The position numbers and the translations under genes are program-made. Positions 10,284 to 22,205 of a stretch of 37,012 nucleotides of DNA are shown piece after piece. The notes under the pieces were generated by a model. It was not told the DNA's origin, did not search any database, and saw nothing but the letters and a program-made list of their open reading frames with translations. Positions within the stretch are counted from its first letter, which is position 1; each line of letters begins with the position of its first letter. The stretch comes from Solicoccozyma terricola (lineage: Eukaryota; Basidiomycota; Tremellomycetes; Filobasidiales; Piskurozymaceae), in assembly GCA_001600875.1 (NCBI GenBank), contig BCLD01000029.1:5632-42643 (forward strand), written 5' to 3'.

Positions 10284-12752
10284 ATGGCCGGCCGGCCCAC
10301 CACCCTCGCCACTCTCTCCGACTGTCCACCTGAGCTCATCGATGCCATCCTCGAATCCATACCCGGTGAAGCACTCCAACGCACTGCACTCAGCATCCTT
10401 CAAGTTTTCCCGGATGTTCCGATATCCAAAGCGCATCTGTTTCGTCACTTGCGCGTCTCTCGAGCTCAACAACTCAAGCCGATGTGGTTTAGGTTGAAGG
10501 CGGATAAAGAGGAGAATGAAGGGCAGATGTTGGCTAATGTGAGGAGTTTCACGATGGCGTGCTGGTCAGGAGATGCGGATATAATGAACAAGTAGGTGTA
10601 GTGGTAGATTTGAGTGGTGAGCCGAGCTGACGACGACGATCCCCAATCTCCTTAGCATTCTACGATTAATACCGGACGTATCCGTGCTCATGATCTCGAT
10701 GGGCACGAATTTCATGCCAGAGCATCTAACCGAACTAGCTTACGTGCAAAGGAAATCATTGAAGAGGCTGGAATTGCGGTTTCGACCGTATGTAGACAAG
10801 GGTGAGTGATGGTAGCCATGTCGCTGACATCCATCCGCACAACATTGAAACGCCGTCGCCCTGAACTTGCCAGCCTCGTATTACCAGTTCCTCAAGGTGA
10901 GCTAAATTGTCCAGCAATAGACACCTATCTCCCTGATTAACGGCAGACATTGCTATCCCCCCTTCCCNCCCCCCCCCCCAACCAGGGAAGCTACTTTGAT
11001 ACCGCGATCGACACAATGATCAAACGATGGGAACCTACCCCGTCCTTTACTCACCTCTCGCTTGTCCAGGATATCCCACCTCGGTTCTCCGTCCCAGATC
11101 TGGTCAAGCTTGTGGAGCGAAAAAAGCGACTCGCAGATCGAGTCAAGGAGTTGACCTTGTCCTCGAACGAGCCATCGGATGTCGAAGACGTTGATCTCGA
11201 TGAGCTTCCGGACGACGTATTGGAAGAATCAACACCCGTCGAACCACGAGGTTACACCGGTCATGGTCCCTTCCCGTATCTAAGCAGTGAACTCGCGTAC
11301 GTCAAGCCGAAAACATTCGCTCAGCCAATCGTTTTTTTCGACATTCGATGTCTGTACCGGTTGGCGATATCTGACGCTGCGAGATATTTGACCCATTTGA
11401 GGATCCGAATACCATGTAGGGACGTTGCGAGAGTGTTGAGTGAGGTTCCGCCCGGTCAAGATCACGCGAGGCCATTCCCTGCTTTACGATATCTCGACTT
11501 GTCGACGACCAACCTCCGACATGACGGATGGTTGGCGCCTCTTCTTCGATTGTATCCACGATTGGAACACCTCGTTCTAGATCGAACGAACCTATTCGGG
11601 TTTGCTGGAAAGGAAAACGGTGCGGAATTGTGTCATGAGCTTGGGAAGACGTGTGTGATGGCTGGGTTGAGTAAAGGGAAGGATCGGGAGAGGGAAATCG
11701 CAGCTGCGGATCTGGCACGACGTCGTCAACAGGCATTGTTGGAACTCGAAGCGAGGAGGAGAGCACCTTCACATCCAAACGATGAAGGCTCGGGTGAAGG
11801 TTCTGAAGATTCCGATGATCAGGCTTCTGAGGGGACAGCGGCACCAGCGGTATCCGCACCAACACCACCCACCCCTGAACCAGTCTTTCGTAGGGTCATT
11901 GGTCAATCTCGTCGTGGTCATCGTAGCGTTGCAATGTCATCATTTTCAATCCGAGATCGACCGATCCGAGCATCTCGAGCCAATCGAATCGTCGATCCGG
12001 AACTCGAACTTGCTCCATGCAACGTATTATCATTCGTTTTACCCGCATTACCGACGTTGAAATCTATTTCAATCGGAGGTGAAAACAACTCGTTGGATGA
12101 AATTAAAGCGAGAGTGTGGGATGTGCAATTTCAAAAAGGTTGGAAGGAGGGATTGACGAAAGTGTTGGATTGGGCAAGGAGGGTGATTGAGAGGTACGAG
12201 AGGGCGATAAAGGTTGCTGATCAATGGAGAAAGTCGGAAGAGGAGGAGATGATGAGAAAGCATGGCAAGGTTGGAGTCGCTACGAAGACTGGCGGGAAAC
12301 ACAAGACGACGACGGCGACGGCGGCGTCGAACGGAAAGGCAAAGATCAAACCACCAACGACGATCAGACTATTCCGATATCCCTCTATCCACAAGATCCA
12401 ACAGGAGGAAATGACAGGGACGACTGATATCACGGACCCAACATACGGTCTCGTCCAAATCGAAACTGCAACAGATTGGCTCGATGAATGTCATTCCTCG
12501 ATTGCTCAAGTATCTGCATACCTAGCGTCTCTTGATTCTCCTACCACGACAAACACCTCGGCCACTTTGGAACCCGACACAGCTCATGTACCACAAGCGA
12601 TCCTATGTGCACTTCCAGATTGTGAAGGTCCGTGGCGACGTGGGGATAGTGGAGAACGGTCGGATGGAAGGGTGGTACCGATGGGGTTGAAACATCGGAA
12701 GGGCTGTGGGCATGAAGTTGGGAGGAGAGTCTGGGGTAGAGCGGAGAGCTGA
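10284..12752 (+). CDS. F-box-like protein with leucine-rich segments
   Basis: Exons 10284-10591, 10656-10801, 10874-10896 and 10986-12752 join in phase to 747 residues. The N-terminus (TLATLSDCPPELIDAILESI) has the Pro-x-Glu-hydrophobic pattern of an F-box start. Later segments such as FPALRYLDLSTTNLRHDGW and LYPRLEHLVLDRTNL look like degenerate leucine-rich repeats, the usual arrangement for substrate receptors of SCF ubiquitin ligases. Around 240-275 an Arg/Glu-rich helix (KDREREIAAADLARRRQQA) is followed by an acidic Ser-rich linker. The C-terminus has a Cys/His-containing patch (CALPDCEGPW...HRKGCGHE). The third exon is only 23 nt. The third intron has an undetermined base (N at 10968) in a C tract. 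No specific homologue is recognised. I chose ATG 10284 because it precedes the F-box-like segment and lies beyond the tRNA. Confidence 0.8.
10957..10979 (+). repeat. C-rich tract with an undetermined base, intron 3 of the F-box-like gene
   Basis: C6-TT-CCC-N-C11 followed by AAACCAG. This is the polypyrimidine tract of intron 10897-10985. The N shows that the assembler could not resolve the tract. Confidence 0.9.
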
Positions 12753-14048
12753 AGGAACCGTACTCGGGGGCCCACTCCCGGGGGCAGATGAAAAGAGAGG
12801 AAAGATACGGAACGAGTTGTATATTTTACCAACTGAAATAGGGGTTTTGATAGTCATACGACGGACACGTAGTGTGATTGCATCGAGGGACAGGACGTCC
12901 AGCCCGAGTCCTGCCAAAAGACGACGACGTGGGTAGTACAATAACTTGGGAAACACGGCTGGCGTACGTCTTCGCCGTTCCCTTGTTCGGCCGAGGGAAC
13001 ATTTGCTAGCCTATTGCGCCGAATTCAAACACCGCCTCATTACAATTTGGAGCACGGAGCACCCGTACCGGAGGCCCCATTTGCCTGCCTCTCGGCAGCG
13101 TACGGCTGCAGTGCGAGTATTAGTTCAGCAGGATCACTGATCGACAGCGGAAGGTACCCAACGGGGATTTTCTTTCCCTTTTGGCAAGGTGTATTTTTCT
13201 ATTTTTATCAGCATGAACCATCAACCCGTCTCGATGTTCATGCAACAGGAGGGGATGCAAAGGATGCAGATGCGGGCAAAGGCGAAAAAAGGGAAGAAAA
13301 AAAAAAAAGGACCCCTCCAGGGCATACGAGTGCAGTTTGTGGTTCGATGTCGGTCTCGGCACTTTCTTGCATAGCCGTTTGGACTTGACCCGATTCTTTA
13401 CTAGCTGCTCGCTGCTCGCCGACTCGCTGACTCGCTGACTCGCTGACTCGCTGACTCGCTGTCGCTGTCGCTGTCCTCCATCCCACCATCCATCCCTCTG
13501 TTTGCTCGATCCCGACGAGTTGGCGACGAGTTGGATCGTTGGCCCTCGCCACGGAACCTTTTCTCCACACATCATCAACAACGGACAGAGATAGATCGAC
13601 GACGACGTCGACGTCAACGTCCCACAACCAACGGCTTTACGTCAACACCTAGCGATACACACGCTGTGTGGTGGGAGCTGCGAGCTGGGGCACTTTACCA
13701 TCCAACGGACCGAGTCCCGCCGTCACACACACACACATCGACGACTTTTCATTCGCACGAAAACCACAACGGAAACGAAGACCGAGGGTTCATCGACATC
13801 GAATCTGGGGAAGTAGACAAGGCGGGGGTGGGGGTCGTTGTATGCACCTTTTCATCGTCCCTCTTTTCTTTTTTCTCTCTTCTTCCCGAACAACGGACTC
13901 GGCGTCGAACGCCTCGGCATAGGACATCGATAGCGAGCAAGTAATCGATCGTCTGCGTTTTTCGTTTCACAAATATCGCATTCATCCAATCAACACCTTC
14001 CTATTCGATCCCAAGCACACCTCACCCACCCCCACACGCCCCACCACG
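12753..14048. other. Long intergenic region upstream of the PH-domain gene
   Basis: This 1.3-kb region has no ORF I would defend. It holds a tandem array at 13421-13472, an A-rich stretch near 13285-13310, a short CA repeat near 13725-13737, and a CT-rich tract near 13845-13885. The last fits a core promoter or leader of the gene starting at 14049. Confidence 0.6.
13421..13472. repeat. Tandem array (GACTCGCT)5 then (GTCGCT)2
   Basis: Five perfect 8-bp units at 13421-13460 followed by 6-bp GTCGCT units. Each junction recreates TGACTC, the core of the Gcn4/AP-1 site, four times. Confidence 0.9.
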
Positions 14049-17000
14049 ATGCCATCCCTCTTCTCTCGCCGAAAAGACTCCCTTTCAAATCCATCTCCCA
14101 CTCGACCTACTACCGATCCTACAGAAGTCTCAACGTCGTCTTCTGAATTACAAGATGTATCCACCACCCCATCTGCATTCAATCATTATCGGAAACGGTC
14201 AATGGATGCTACTATGGGTGGAAGAGGGGGTGGGGGTGTAGGTAGTGGTGGTGGTGGTGGTGGTGGTGGCGGCGGCGGCGGTGGAGACACAGGGAGAACC
14301 AGTTTTGGAATTAGACGAGGGTCCACGGATTTAATCGATCAAAATCATGGGAATGGTGGATTATTATCCTTGAAGAACAAACTTGCAAATGTTTCTAGGT
14401 CGAAATTACCCTTCTTTCATCCTCATGCTTCTACTTTGGAATCTAAATCACCATCGGATGGGGGTGCGAGAAGAGCGTCGATGGGGAATGATCCGTTGAA
14501 AAATGTAGATAAACGGACAAGTTTGGTGTTTTCTGGGATGGCAAATGGTGGTGCTGCTGGTGCCGCTGCTGCTGCTGCTGCTACTGGGGATGAAAATGCG
14601 TTGAGAAGAGGATCGGCACCGGTTCAAAATACGAGCCTGTTGGATTCTCCAGCATCAGAAGTGGTCGGAGGATCATGGATACCCCTCGAACCTACACGGC
14701 CATCGATTCCATCCTCAATCTCCGTTCCTTCAAATACCATCAAACTTCTGCCTACCACCGCATCGACGATGAAACATGAAGAAGAGGTGGATTCTGGGTA
14801 TGGTGGGAGTATGCCGGGGGGAACGAGTGATTATTCTGGGAGTGGAGGTGTAGAGACGTTGAATGGTGATAGCATAGGAGAGGGATCGGTGGAGTTGTCT
14901 CCATTGGGACATGGTCGAATACCATCTACAGTGACGTCGTCGGTGACATCTCCACTTTCTGCTACAACATCGATGACGCCAGGAGGAACGACGACATCGT
15001 CTACTTCGACGACGACGACGGCGGCGGCGCCATCGCGAAGTCGACCTGATATCGGCAAGTTGGATATCCCTCCTCCTCCGTCGTCGTTGGCGTCGAGAAG
15101 ACAAAATACGGGTATGGGAATGGTTGTTGTGCCGAGTGCACCTCCCCCTCAGCCGATTGCGAATCTGCCGACCCTGGGTGGAGGCGTGGGTGGACAAAGT
15201 AGGAACGAGACTGGCGGATCCGTGACTTGCACAGGAAATGTCATGCCGGTAGGACAGGAATTGGGAACAAGTGGGAGTGGGGGTCGCGATGATTCAACAA
15301 TTGAACCTACTCTACTCGAAGTGAGAAAGGCAAGGAATGCGATGGTGAGTGGGATGCGACGGAAAAAGTGGTTGATTTAAAAAGAAAACTCTGACAAGCC
15401 TCTCCTCTCCGCCACAGCCTGTCATGCTTCGAGAACCATCTAATCAACCTACCCACGAGGCCCACGATCATGAAGGTGGACATATCGGTGACGATTCGTC
15501 CTCGGCCTCGTCTTTTGAAAACGGCGAATCAGACTCTGGGTCCGAGTCGGGAACGGATGAAGCCGTTAGTGAGGAGCAGCATGGGAGTGTCTCTGCAGGA
15601 ACGCGCAGTCGAGATGATGGGATATTAGGTGGAATCGCTAGGAAGCCTTTGGTGTCTCAAAAGGCGACGAGACATGGGAGGCGCAGGAGCACGGGAGGAA
15701 CCGGGGTCGGTTCCATCAATGAGGAGGAGGAGTTGGGTGAGTAGACGATGAAAATATCCGGTGACATGATAGTCGTTAACCACCCAACGGTCTCTACAGA
15801 ATCACCACCACTCGCAGACCGACGTCAAGTACCACGTCCCCGACTGGGAACCCTCCCAGAAAGCTCGGCGTCGACGTATCAATCAACGGCAACTTGGGGT
15901 CTTCCAACTCCAAAAACGCCAGCCGACGAGTTCCAGTTTACTCCAGTCAAGTCGAATCCCACCTCTGGGTGGACGCAATTTGGCACGATGACTCCGATGG
16001 CGAGAACCCCGGGATTCAACACCTTTTCTGCAAGGAGTACCAATGTCAATCAATTCTCCAAGGTCAAGGAGTTGGGTCGGACACCTATGGCTACGCCAGT
16101 CAGTCGGCAGGAACACGGTTACTTTGACATTTCTATAGAGCAAGCAAACGCACCCGTACCGACCGACGAAGTGAGGGGTGCTATCAGCGAGGCGCCGCTA
16201 CGTGGCGAATCGGGTGTTCCAGGTCCAGCCCCTACGATTGAAGAACCAGCTGTTACTCTCGCACAGCCGAATGACACTTCAAAATCACCGGGACCCGTTG
16301 CGGCCCCCATCAGCATCGCCTCCGAAACGCCTCTCACGGCTGATCCTATTCAGTCTTTACCAGTGCAGCCGGTCGTCGTGCAAATGATAGACGATGAAGA
16401 CCTCTTCAGGACTCCAATGCAGTCGCACCCAAAGCTGCCTGGCGCGGAAGGAAGGCCAGTGATACCTGACTCTATACCGGAAGATCGCGAGGCCCCAGTG
16501 GGCACGCCCGCGATCGACGAAGGCAACAACGGATCGGAGCGCGGGACTTCCACGGTAAATTCGACGCCAAACCCAGGATCTTCAACGGCCGATCTAGGAG
16601 TCGCTGTCATGACCATTCCGGAGCAGCCATCAGCGCCACCTGCCGTCGGATCGATCCAACCAGATCAACCAGATCAACCAGATCAACCAGATCAACCACC
16701 TCGACGACCTACACTGTATACGCAGCTTTCGAGGAGTATGGTCAACCTGTCCCCTGCCGGGGTTTCCGGTACATCCACTCCCGATAGCAGAGTTCACAGC
16801 AGCAATACACCGAGCGTTCTCGGAATGGACATGAATATAGCCGCTGGATCCAGCGCCCCTGTCCGCACATCTGGGCAGCCAGACTGGGCCCAACCGCCAC
16901 CGACCCCAATACCTGGCCTCATTCGAAACAGCTACTTTGGCGCATCACCGACATCATCCCGACCTGCGACTCCTGGTCCTCCTAATGCGATGAGGAGGCA

Positions 17001-18308
17001 GGAATCGCGAGGGGTTGGATCGCCGCTCAAAAGGACTCGGTCGATGGATGACGTGCGGCCTTTCACATTGCCAGATTATACTCCTCCAGAACCCGGTTCG
17101 AGGTTTCCTCAACCTCGAGAAGAGGAAGGGAAAGAGGGCCTACCAAATTATTGGTGTCATGTGAGGCCGAAATCTTGGCTCTATTTCCTCTCGCCATGAT
17201 TGACTGACTACTGACAAACTCTACATCCCGCTAGGTCCACATCGAGGGCTATCTTCCACGCAAAATGGAATTCTCGTCGCCTGGTGTCCAGTCTCGCGAC
17301 CGGTCATGGAAACGCCTTTACTTTGTTTTGCACGGCACCGCACTCAGCATATACAAGCACGACGTGCACAAGTTGCCTCTCAAAGAACCTGGAGCGGCGC
17401 CTATTCCCGCGGTGGACCCGGCTGACGCAGAGAATCTCCACGTTCACCTTCCAGGAGAGAAGAGATCTTCCTCTGCGTCGACCACCGTCGCAACTAATAC
17501 CGCTACCAGAAGATCATCCGCTGGCACAGAGCCAATGTTCGACCGCGGCAGACGAGGATCGACGGATATGTCAATTCAACCAGCCCCACTTGGTGGACAC
17601 CGGAATTCGTTGCCGTTGGATCAGAACATGCAGGATGCCAAGGATGCTCAGCTGTTCCCTGCATCTCAAAGACCACGAGCAGCATCCAATGCGCCTTCGG
17701 TCACTCCATCCTCCAATAGTGGAGGAAATACGATCCACGCCAAGGAGTTGGCGACGCATTTACCCTTCCACGCGGGCAACGCACTGGTCAAGCAATATTC
17801 AATGCAGAACGCGGAGAGTGGATTGGCAGCGGATTATGTGAAAAGGAAGAATGTGGTGCGAGTGAGAGCGGCGGGAGAGCAATTTTTACTCCAGACAGAG
17901 AGTGCAAAGGAGGTTGTGAATTGGATCGAAGTGGGTGTTGGGAGAGAATATTACTCGAAATGCATGCAACTGATGCGTCTTCTTTTTGACAGGCATTCCA
18001 AGCTGCGACGAATGTATCACTGGAACTCGATGTTCGGCCTATGCCCAAGATCATTACATTGCCGCGTCGTCGTAGGAGAAGACGTCCGGGAGAGCCAGCC
18101 GCTCCAGGCGTGCCGTCCACAGAGGACACGCCGGAAGGTGAGTCTCTCCGTGTTCACCCGTATCCCCTTCACGTTCCTGCCTTCTGACAATTCGCTCACT
18201 TTGCCAGGCAATGCGAGGGCTGTCGCTGCCGCTGAAGCAGCGGCTAACGGCGGAAATGTCGATGCGATGGAGAGGATGCTTGCAGAGGATCAAGCAGCAG
18301 GAGTTTGA
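14049..18308 (+). CDS. Large disordered protein with a C-terminal PH domain
   Basis: Six exons (14049-15344, 15418-15736, 15800-17160, 17235-17930, 17993-18137, 18208-18308) join in phase to 1305 residues. The first 980 residues are disordered: Gly-rich stretches, Ala and Ser/Thr runs, an acidic patch (exon 2), repeated FGTMTPMARTPG-like TP sites and a DQP repeat (about 16659-16694). From residue 990 the sequence YWCHVHIEGYLPRKMEF and RSWKRLYFVLHGTALSIYKHD is a clear pleckstrin-homology start. The second half (YVKRKNVVRVR...EQFLLQTESAKEVVNWIE) completes it, with the invariant Trp in NWIE near 1222. About 120 low-complexity residues split the domain after strand 4. A basic PRRRRRRP patch follows. 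PH domains bind phosphoinositides or partner proteins at membranes, so a signalling or polarity scaffold is likely. I do not recognise a named orthologue. Confidence 0.88.
16659..16696 (+). repeat. 9-bp coding repeat (DQP)4
   Basis: Four copies of a CCAGATCAA-type 9-mer encode repeated Asp-Gln-Pro in the disordered part of the PH-domain protein. Confidence 0.85.
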
Positions 18309-18622
18309 AGTGGGGGAATTTTATCTTGTAGGCGCCATACGCACAACAGCCACGGTTCTCCGGCGGCAAAACAAGGGCATCATGTATCCACTACAACATC
18401 TTGTATTGATACATTGATATACGAGGCGATCAGGATACACAGGATACACATATATTTGCTTTGAATATGATAAATAAGGCCGGTGGTGGCAACCATCGAG
18501 GACCGGGCATTGTAGGCCGCGACCTGTTCTACACTTTTGGACGATGGTGAGCAAGGTGCATGTTGGTGATCAACGCAAGCACATCACAGCATCGTCAGGT
18601 CTGGGCCAGCTTTAAAAGCAGC
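18309..18622. other. Intergenic region, PH gene 3' flank and RRP41 promoter
   Basis: AT-rich stretch at 18400-18480 with direct repeats of GGATACACA, suitable for 3'-end formation of the upstream gene. No ORF supported. Confidence 0.5.
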
Positions 18623-19612
18623 ATGGCAGCATCCCGGTTGGAGATTCTGAACGAGGGAGGCGAGTGGTGGAACTTGCACATCAGCTCGATAATTATCTCT
18701 GACCGAAATTCGTTCCTGCGAATTCGTTCCTTACAGGCCTCCGTCATGACGGTCGTCGACCGTACGAGCTTCGTGCAATGTCACTGCGTCTCACACCACA
18801 CAACACCGCCGATGGGTCTTCTACAGTCCAGCAAGGTCTGACCACTGTCACTGCCACCGTATTTGGTCCTAGAGAACCAAAACAACGAGGACAGTCAAAC
18901 CACGATAGAGCGAATCTAGTGGTGGATGTTGGAGTGGCTGCTTGGGCTCAACAGGGTGCCAATCGGAAAGCAAGGGGTGACAAGTGGGTGCAGGTGAAAC
19001 GGAGAGTCATATTCGGATGAGACCTGATAAAGAACCCCCCTTCCCAGACGCCTACTGGAGATTGCAGCGTCAATACGGCAGACATTCGAGCCTGTCATCA
19101 TGACCCAGCTCTACCCCAGAAGCGAGATATCAATCTACGTCCAGGTGTTGGGAGCAGATGGAAGTCAGTACCACCAAGCATATCATTTATTAAAATTCGA
19201 CCACTGACACCTGTCTTACCCAGGCATATTACCAACTGCCATCAACGCAACCACCCTCGCGCTCATCGATGCTGGAATCTCCATGCTCGACTACATCACA
19301 TCTCTATCCATCGGTTTGCACCTCACACAACCTCTTCTCGATCTCTCAGCACCTGAAGAATCGGATATCCCATACCTCGTCGTGGCATCACTGCCACGAA
19401 ACGGAACGATTACCCTCGCCAGTCTAGAAACGCGGATACATGTGGATCGATTCGAGGAAATGCTGAGGGTAGGTGTAGAGGGTTGTAAAGTCATCAAGGA
19501 GGAGATGGAGGGTGTCGTGAAAAGTCGAACGGAGAAATTGGCGGAGAGGATGAAGCTGTCTGCGATGGGTGTTGTCGATGGCAAGCAGATGGAGGATGAA
19601 GATATGGCGTGA
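18623..19612 (+). CDS. RRP41: Exosome complex subunit Rrp41/Ski6 (RNase PH-like ring)
   Basis: Exons 18623-18659, 18737-18983, 19048-19163 and 19224-19612 join in phase to 262 residues, close to the usual length of this family. The N-terminus MAASRLEILNEGGLRHDGRRPYEL carries the hallmark RxDGR block of RNase PH proteins. It is followed by ADGSSTVQQGLTTVTATVFGP, the YPRSEISIYVQVLGADG strand and the NATTLALIDAGI helix typical of Rrp41. In eukaryotes this protein is a non-catalytic ring subunit of the nuclear and cytoplasmic RNA exosome. The first exon is only 37 nt and is joined through a GC-AG intron (donor GCGAGT at 18660, acceptor TTACAG). No GT site in the vicinity preserves the RxDGR block. 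The C-terminus is an acidic Lys/Glu-rich helix. Its stop faces the kinase gene tail to tail, 214 bp away. Confidence 0.95.
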
Positions 19613-19826
19613 ACGATGTGCTAGTTGGTTGCCACACGAAACGGAGCCATTCGGCCATGTATTATTGTACAAAGTATGTCCATCCGTAGATGGGCACCCA
19701 TGAGTCTGATCAAATGACACGAGTATAGAGACAGAAAGAAGAATATCAATGAGACAACGACGAGGTTTGGTGGATGTTGAAAGGGCTGATGTTGGAACGA
19801 AAGAACGGACCACTGGATACCACCAT

Positions 19827-22205
19827 CAGGTTGCCAATGGAGAACGCCTTTTTGCTGTGTGTGGATCGCAGGAGATCAGAAAGTTTTTGCGAGGGACGGA
19901 TCGTCTCCACTCACGCTCAAAGAGCAATCCTTGAGATTCCGGTGCCTTGCCTTGCAATCTGGGAGACCTTCGGAAGCCGGCTCTGTCACGAGGAACGGGT
20001 TCCGGGAGGTATTCTGTGTGCGTGTGTGATCAGACGCACTGTTGACGAGAAAAACTTTGCGCGGCAGACTTACTGTTCTCATCGACAGCCAGACTTTTCA
20101 CGACACTTTTCGTCCTGTTCTCTTTCGCTCGTGGTGGTTTGAGGACGCTGTGTTGTCTTACATACCTTTGTCAGCTTTCCATCAGTTCTGGCAGAGGATC
20201 CAACACTCACCCTCGATTCAGGCGATCCTGTTCCTCCTGTTCTGTATCATCATCTTCCACATTGATCACCAAACCAGCCGCTTCAGCGATCTTGACCGCC
20301 GCCAGCTTGTCTTTGCCCTTTTGTTTCTTGACGTCGATGATCACGTCGACCTGATTGTTTGGCTTGTTTGGTTTGATGGCGTTCGGGAGCTTGGTAGAGA
20401 TCTCTTGAGTGACGACTTTGAACATGCTGTTGAGTTTCATCGGCTGCTGCATAGACGTCTTCGGAGATGATTGGGATGTCTGCGCAAAGTCAAGTCGTCA
20501 GGCGAAAAAGGTGCAAGGAACGAGGAACAAGCGGGACTCACATTGCTGTTGATTTCGCCTAGAACACGAAGAAGAGGCTTCATGATCGGTTTCGCTGCGG
20601 AGGAGATGTATATCAGCAAGCAATCGTGCGCGTCCCTTACCACATGGAGACTTACACATCAAACCCTGAGGGCCGACGCTTCCCGAGTGATCCGGGTCCT
20701 TTGCTTTCCATGCTGCTAACCCATGATAAACCCTCGTCTCCCACTGCCTCCACTCTGGACCTCTTCCCAACCTCTCTCGGATCTTTGCTTCGCTTTGTAC
20801 GGGATACCATTCACCTGCACAACTCGCGAGGAAGAGGACCTCGTTGATGATTTCTGGATCGGGGTTCGGTATCGGTTTGTAGCATGGAGTGATGACCATG
20901 GGGAGTTCGAGAGGCCGAGTAGCGGATGTAGAGGTCTCGGGATTCAGGAAGGGGTGTTTGAGGATCTCGGGAATCTAAAAATCCAATGATTCAGCTGGCG
21001 AAACCAACAAGTGTCGCATTTCTTGTCCAACTCACACTCGATCTCTCCTTTGGATTCAACTTGATCATCATCCTAATCATCTCACCAGCCGATCCCGGTG
21101 TACTATTCAGCATATGCCTAGCGTTTCCCTTCATGATTCTCTCTTCGATATCTTCGTCTGTCTCGCCATCGTACCATACGAATGGATTGTAGTTTTTCAA
21201 CCACTTTGCAGCGAGAATGCCACATGCGTAAATGTCGGATTTGGGACCGTGATAACGTTCCTGCTCACCCGTCCCCCGCTCAGTAGGCATAACAACGGTA
21301 CGGCCAGATCCACCCAGGGACTCACATTCCTGACCTTCTCTGGACTCGAATAATGTAACGTTCCACCACCGCCACACATCCTCCTCTCATTCGGACTAAA
21401 GCTAGCGAATCCTAGGTCAGCAAGAACCAATCGACCTTGATGATCGATCAGGCAGTTGGCGGGTTTCAGATCTTCGTGAGCGATTCCGATAGAGTGGAGA
21501 GCGTGAAGTGCGCAGAGAAGACCGCGGAAGAGAGGAATGAAGGTTGAGTCTGGGACAGGTGCGCTGGAAGGCGAGATGGTCGAGAATTAAGCACAAGTAT
21601 CTGGAAATTCAGATTCGACAACCAAGACTCACCGTATCTCGGATCCAGTTTTGGGCATCATTGGTAAAAACAGGTACCTGCAATGTATCTCGCATCAGCT
21701 CCGTTCACCTCCCACCATCTCTCTCTCTCCATTCCTGCTCACTTCCACTTTCCGTCCTCTTTCACCATGTCCAATCCGATCACACCTTTAATACCTAATC
21801 CGCCGAATAACTTGAGCATGATGACTTCTTTATGAGCTTCGACGGCATCGAGCATCGCGTCCTCTGTGTGAAAAATCGTGGCAGCAAGCCGGTTTCGTTA
21901 GGTGGAAGTGTCTGGGTGGTGGGAAGTTGTTAGACGTACTGGACATTGGCAGATCGTGTTTGAGTGCTGGGAGGATCTTGACGGCCGCTTGTCGGCCTGA
22001 TGGATGAGTAGCTTTTCGTACGTGACCTGGATCATTGATGAGAATAGTGAGGGTGAGGATCGGACCCAATCAGCTTTTTTCACCATCCGTCTTTTCTCCA
22101 ATTTGGAATCGTTTCAGACTCACCGAATCCACCTTTTCCCAACGTCGGACCTAGCTCCCATCCAGCTACCGACTTCAACACCGTTCGAGGTGTACCTTCA
22201 GCCAT
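19827..22205 (-). CDS. Divergent protein kinase with HED/DLG catalytic motifs
   Basis: Twelve exons join in phase to 552 residues: 22205-22124, 22026-21940, 21863-21743, 21677-21633, 21563-21326, 21260-21036, 20974-20656, 20594-20542, 20479-20211, 20165-20074, 20013-19915, 19855-19827. The Gly-rich loop LGKGGFG (about 22-28), the VAIK-type AAVKIL (K44), the helix-C region AHKEVIMLK, HEDLKPANCL (141-150), ADLGFA (D161) and SSPEKV (184-189) define a kinase fold. The catalytic Asp143, Lys145, Asn148 and metal Asp161 are all there, so activity is plausible. The HRD arginine is Glu and the DFG Phe is Leu. A Lys-rich helical tail and a Pro/Arg-rich C-terminus follow. I cannot assign a family. The last three exons rest on splice signals alone, and one intron (20166-20210) is only 45 nt. 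The ATG at 22205 precedes the Gly loop by 20 residues; a spliced upstream exon is possible. Confidence 0.85.

Noticed and set aside
13014..13388. Open frames in the region upstream of the PH gene
   Set aside because: Short, rich in Phe/Lys from A/T tracts, overlapping in several frames and without any recognisable feature.
14730..15197. A 155-codon Arg-rich minus-strand frame opposite the PH gene
   Set aside because: It mirrors Ser/Thr/Ala codon repeats of the sense gene and has no domain.
20188..20210. A 23-nt intron plus a 22-nt micro-exon in the kinase gene
   Set aside because: Twenty-three nucleotides is too short for a spliceosomal intron; a single 45-nt intron (20166-20210) keeps the frame equally well.
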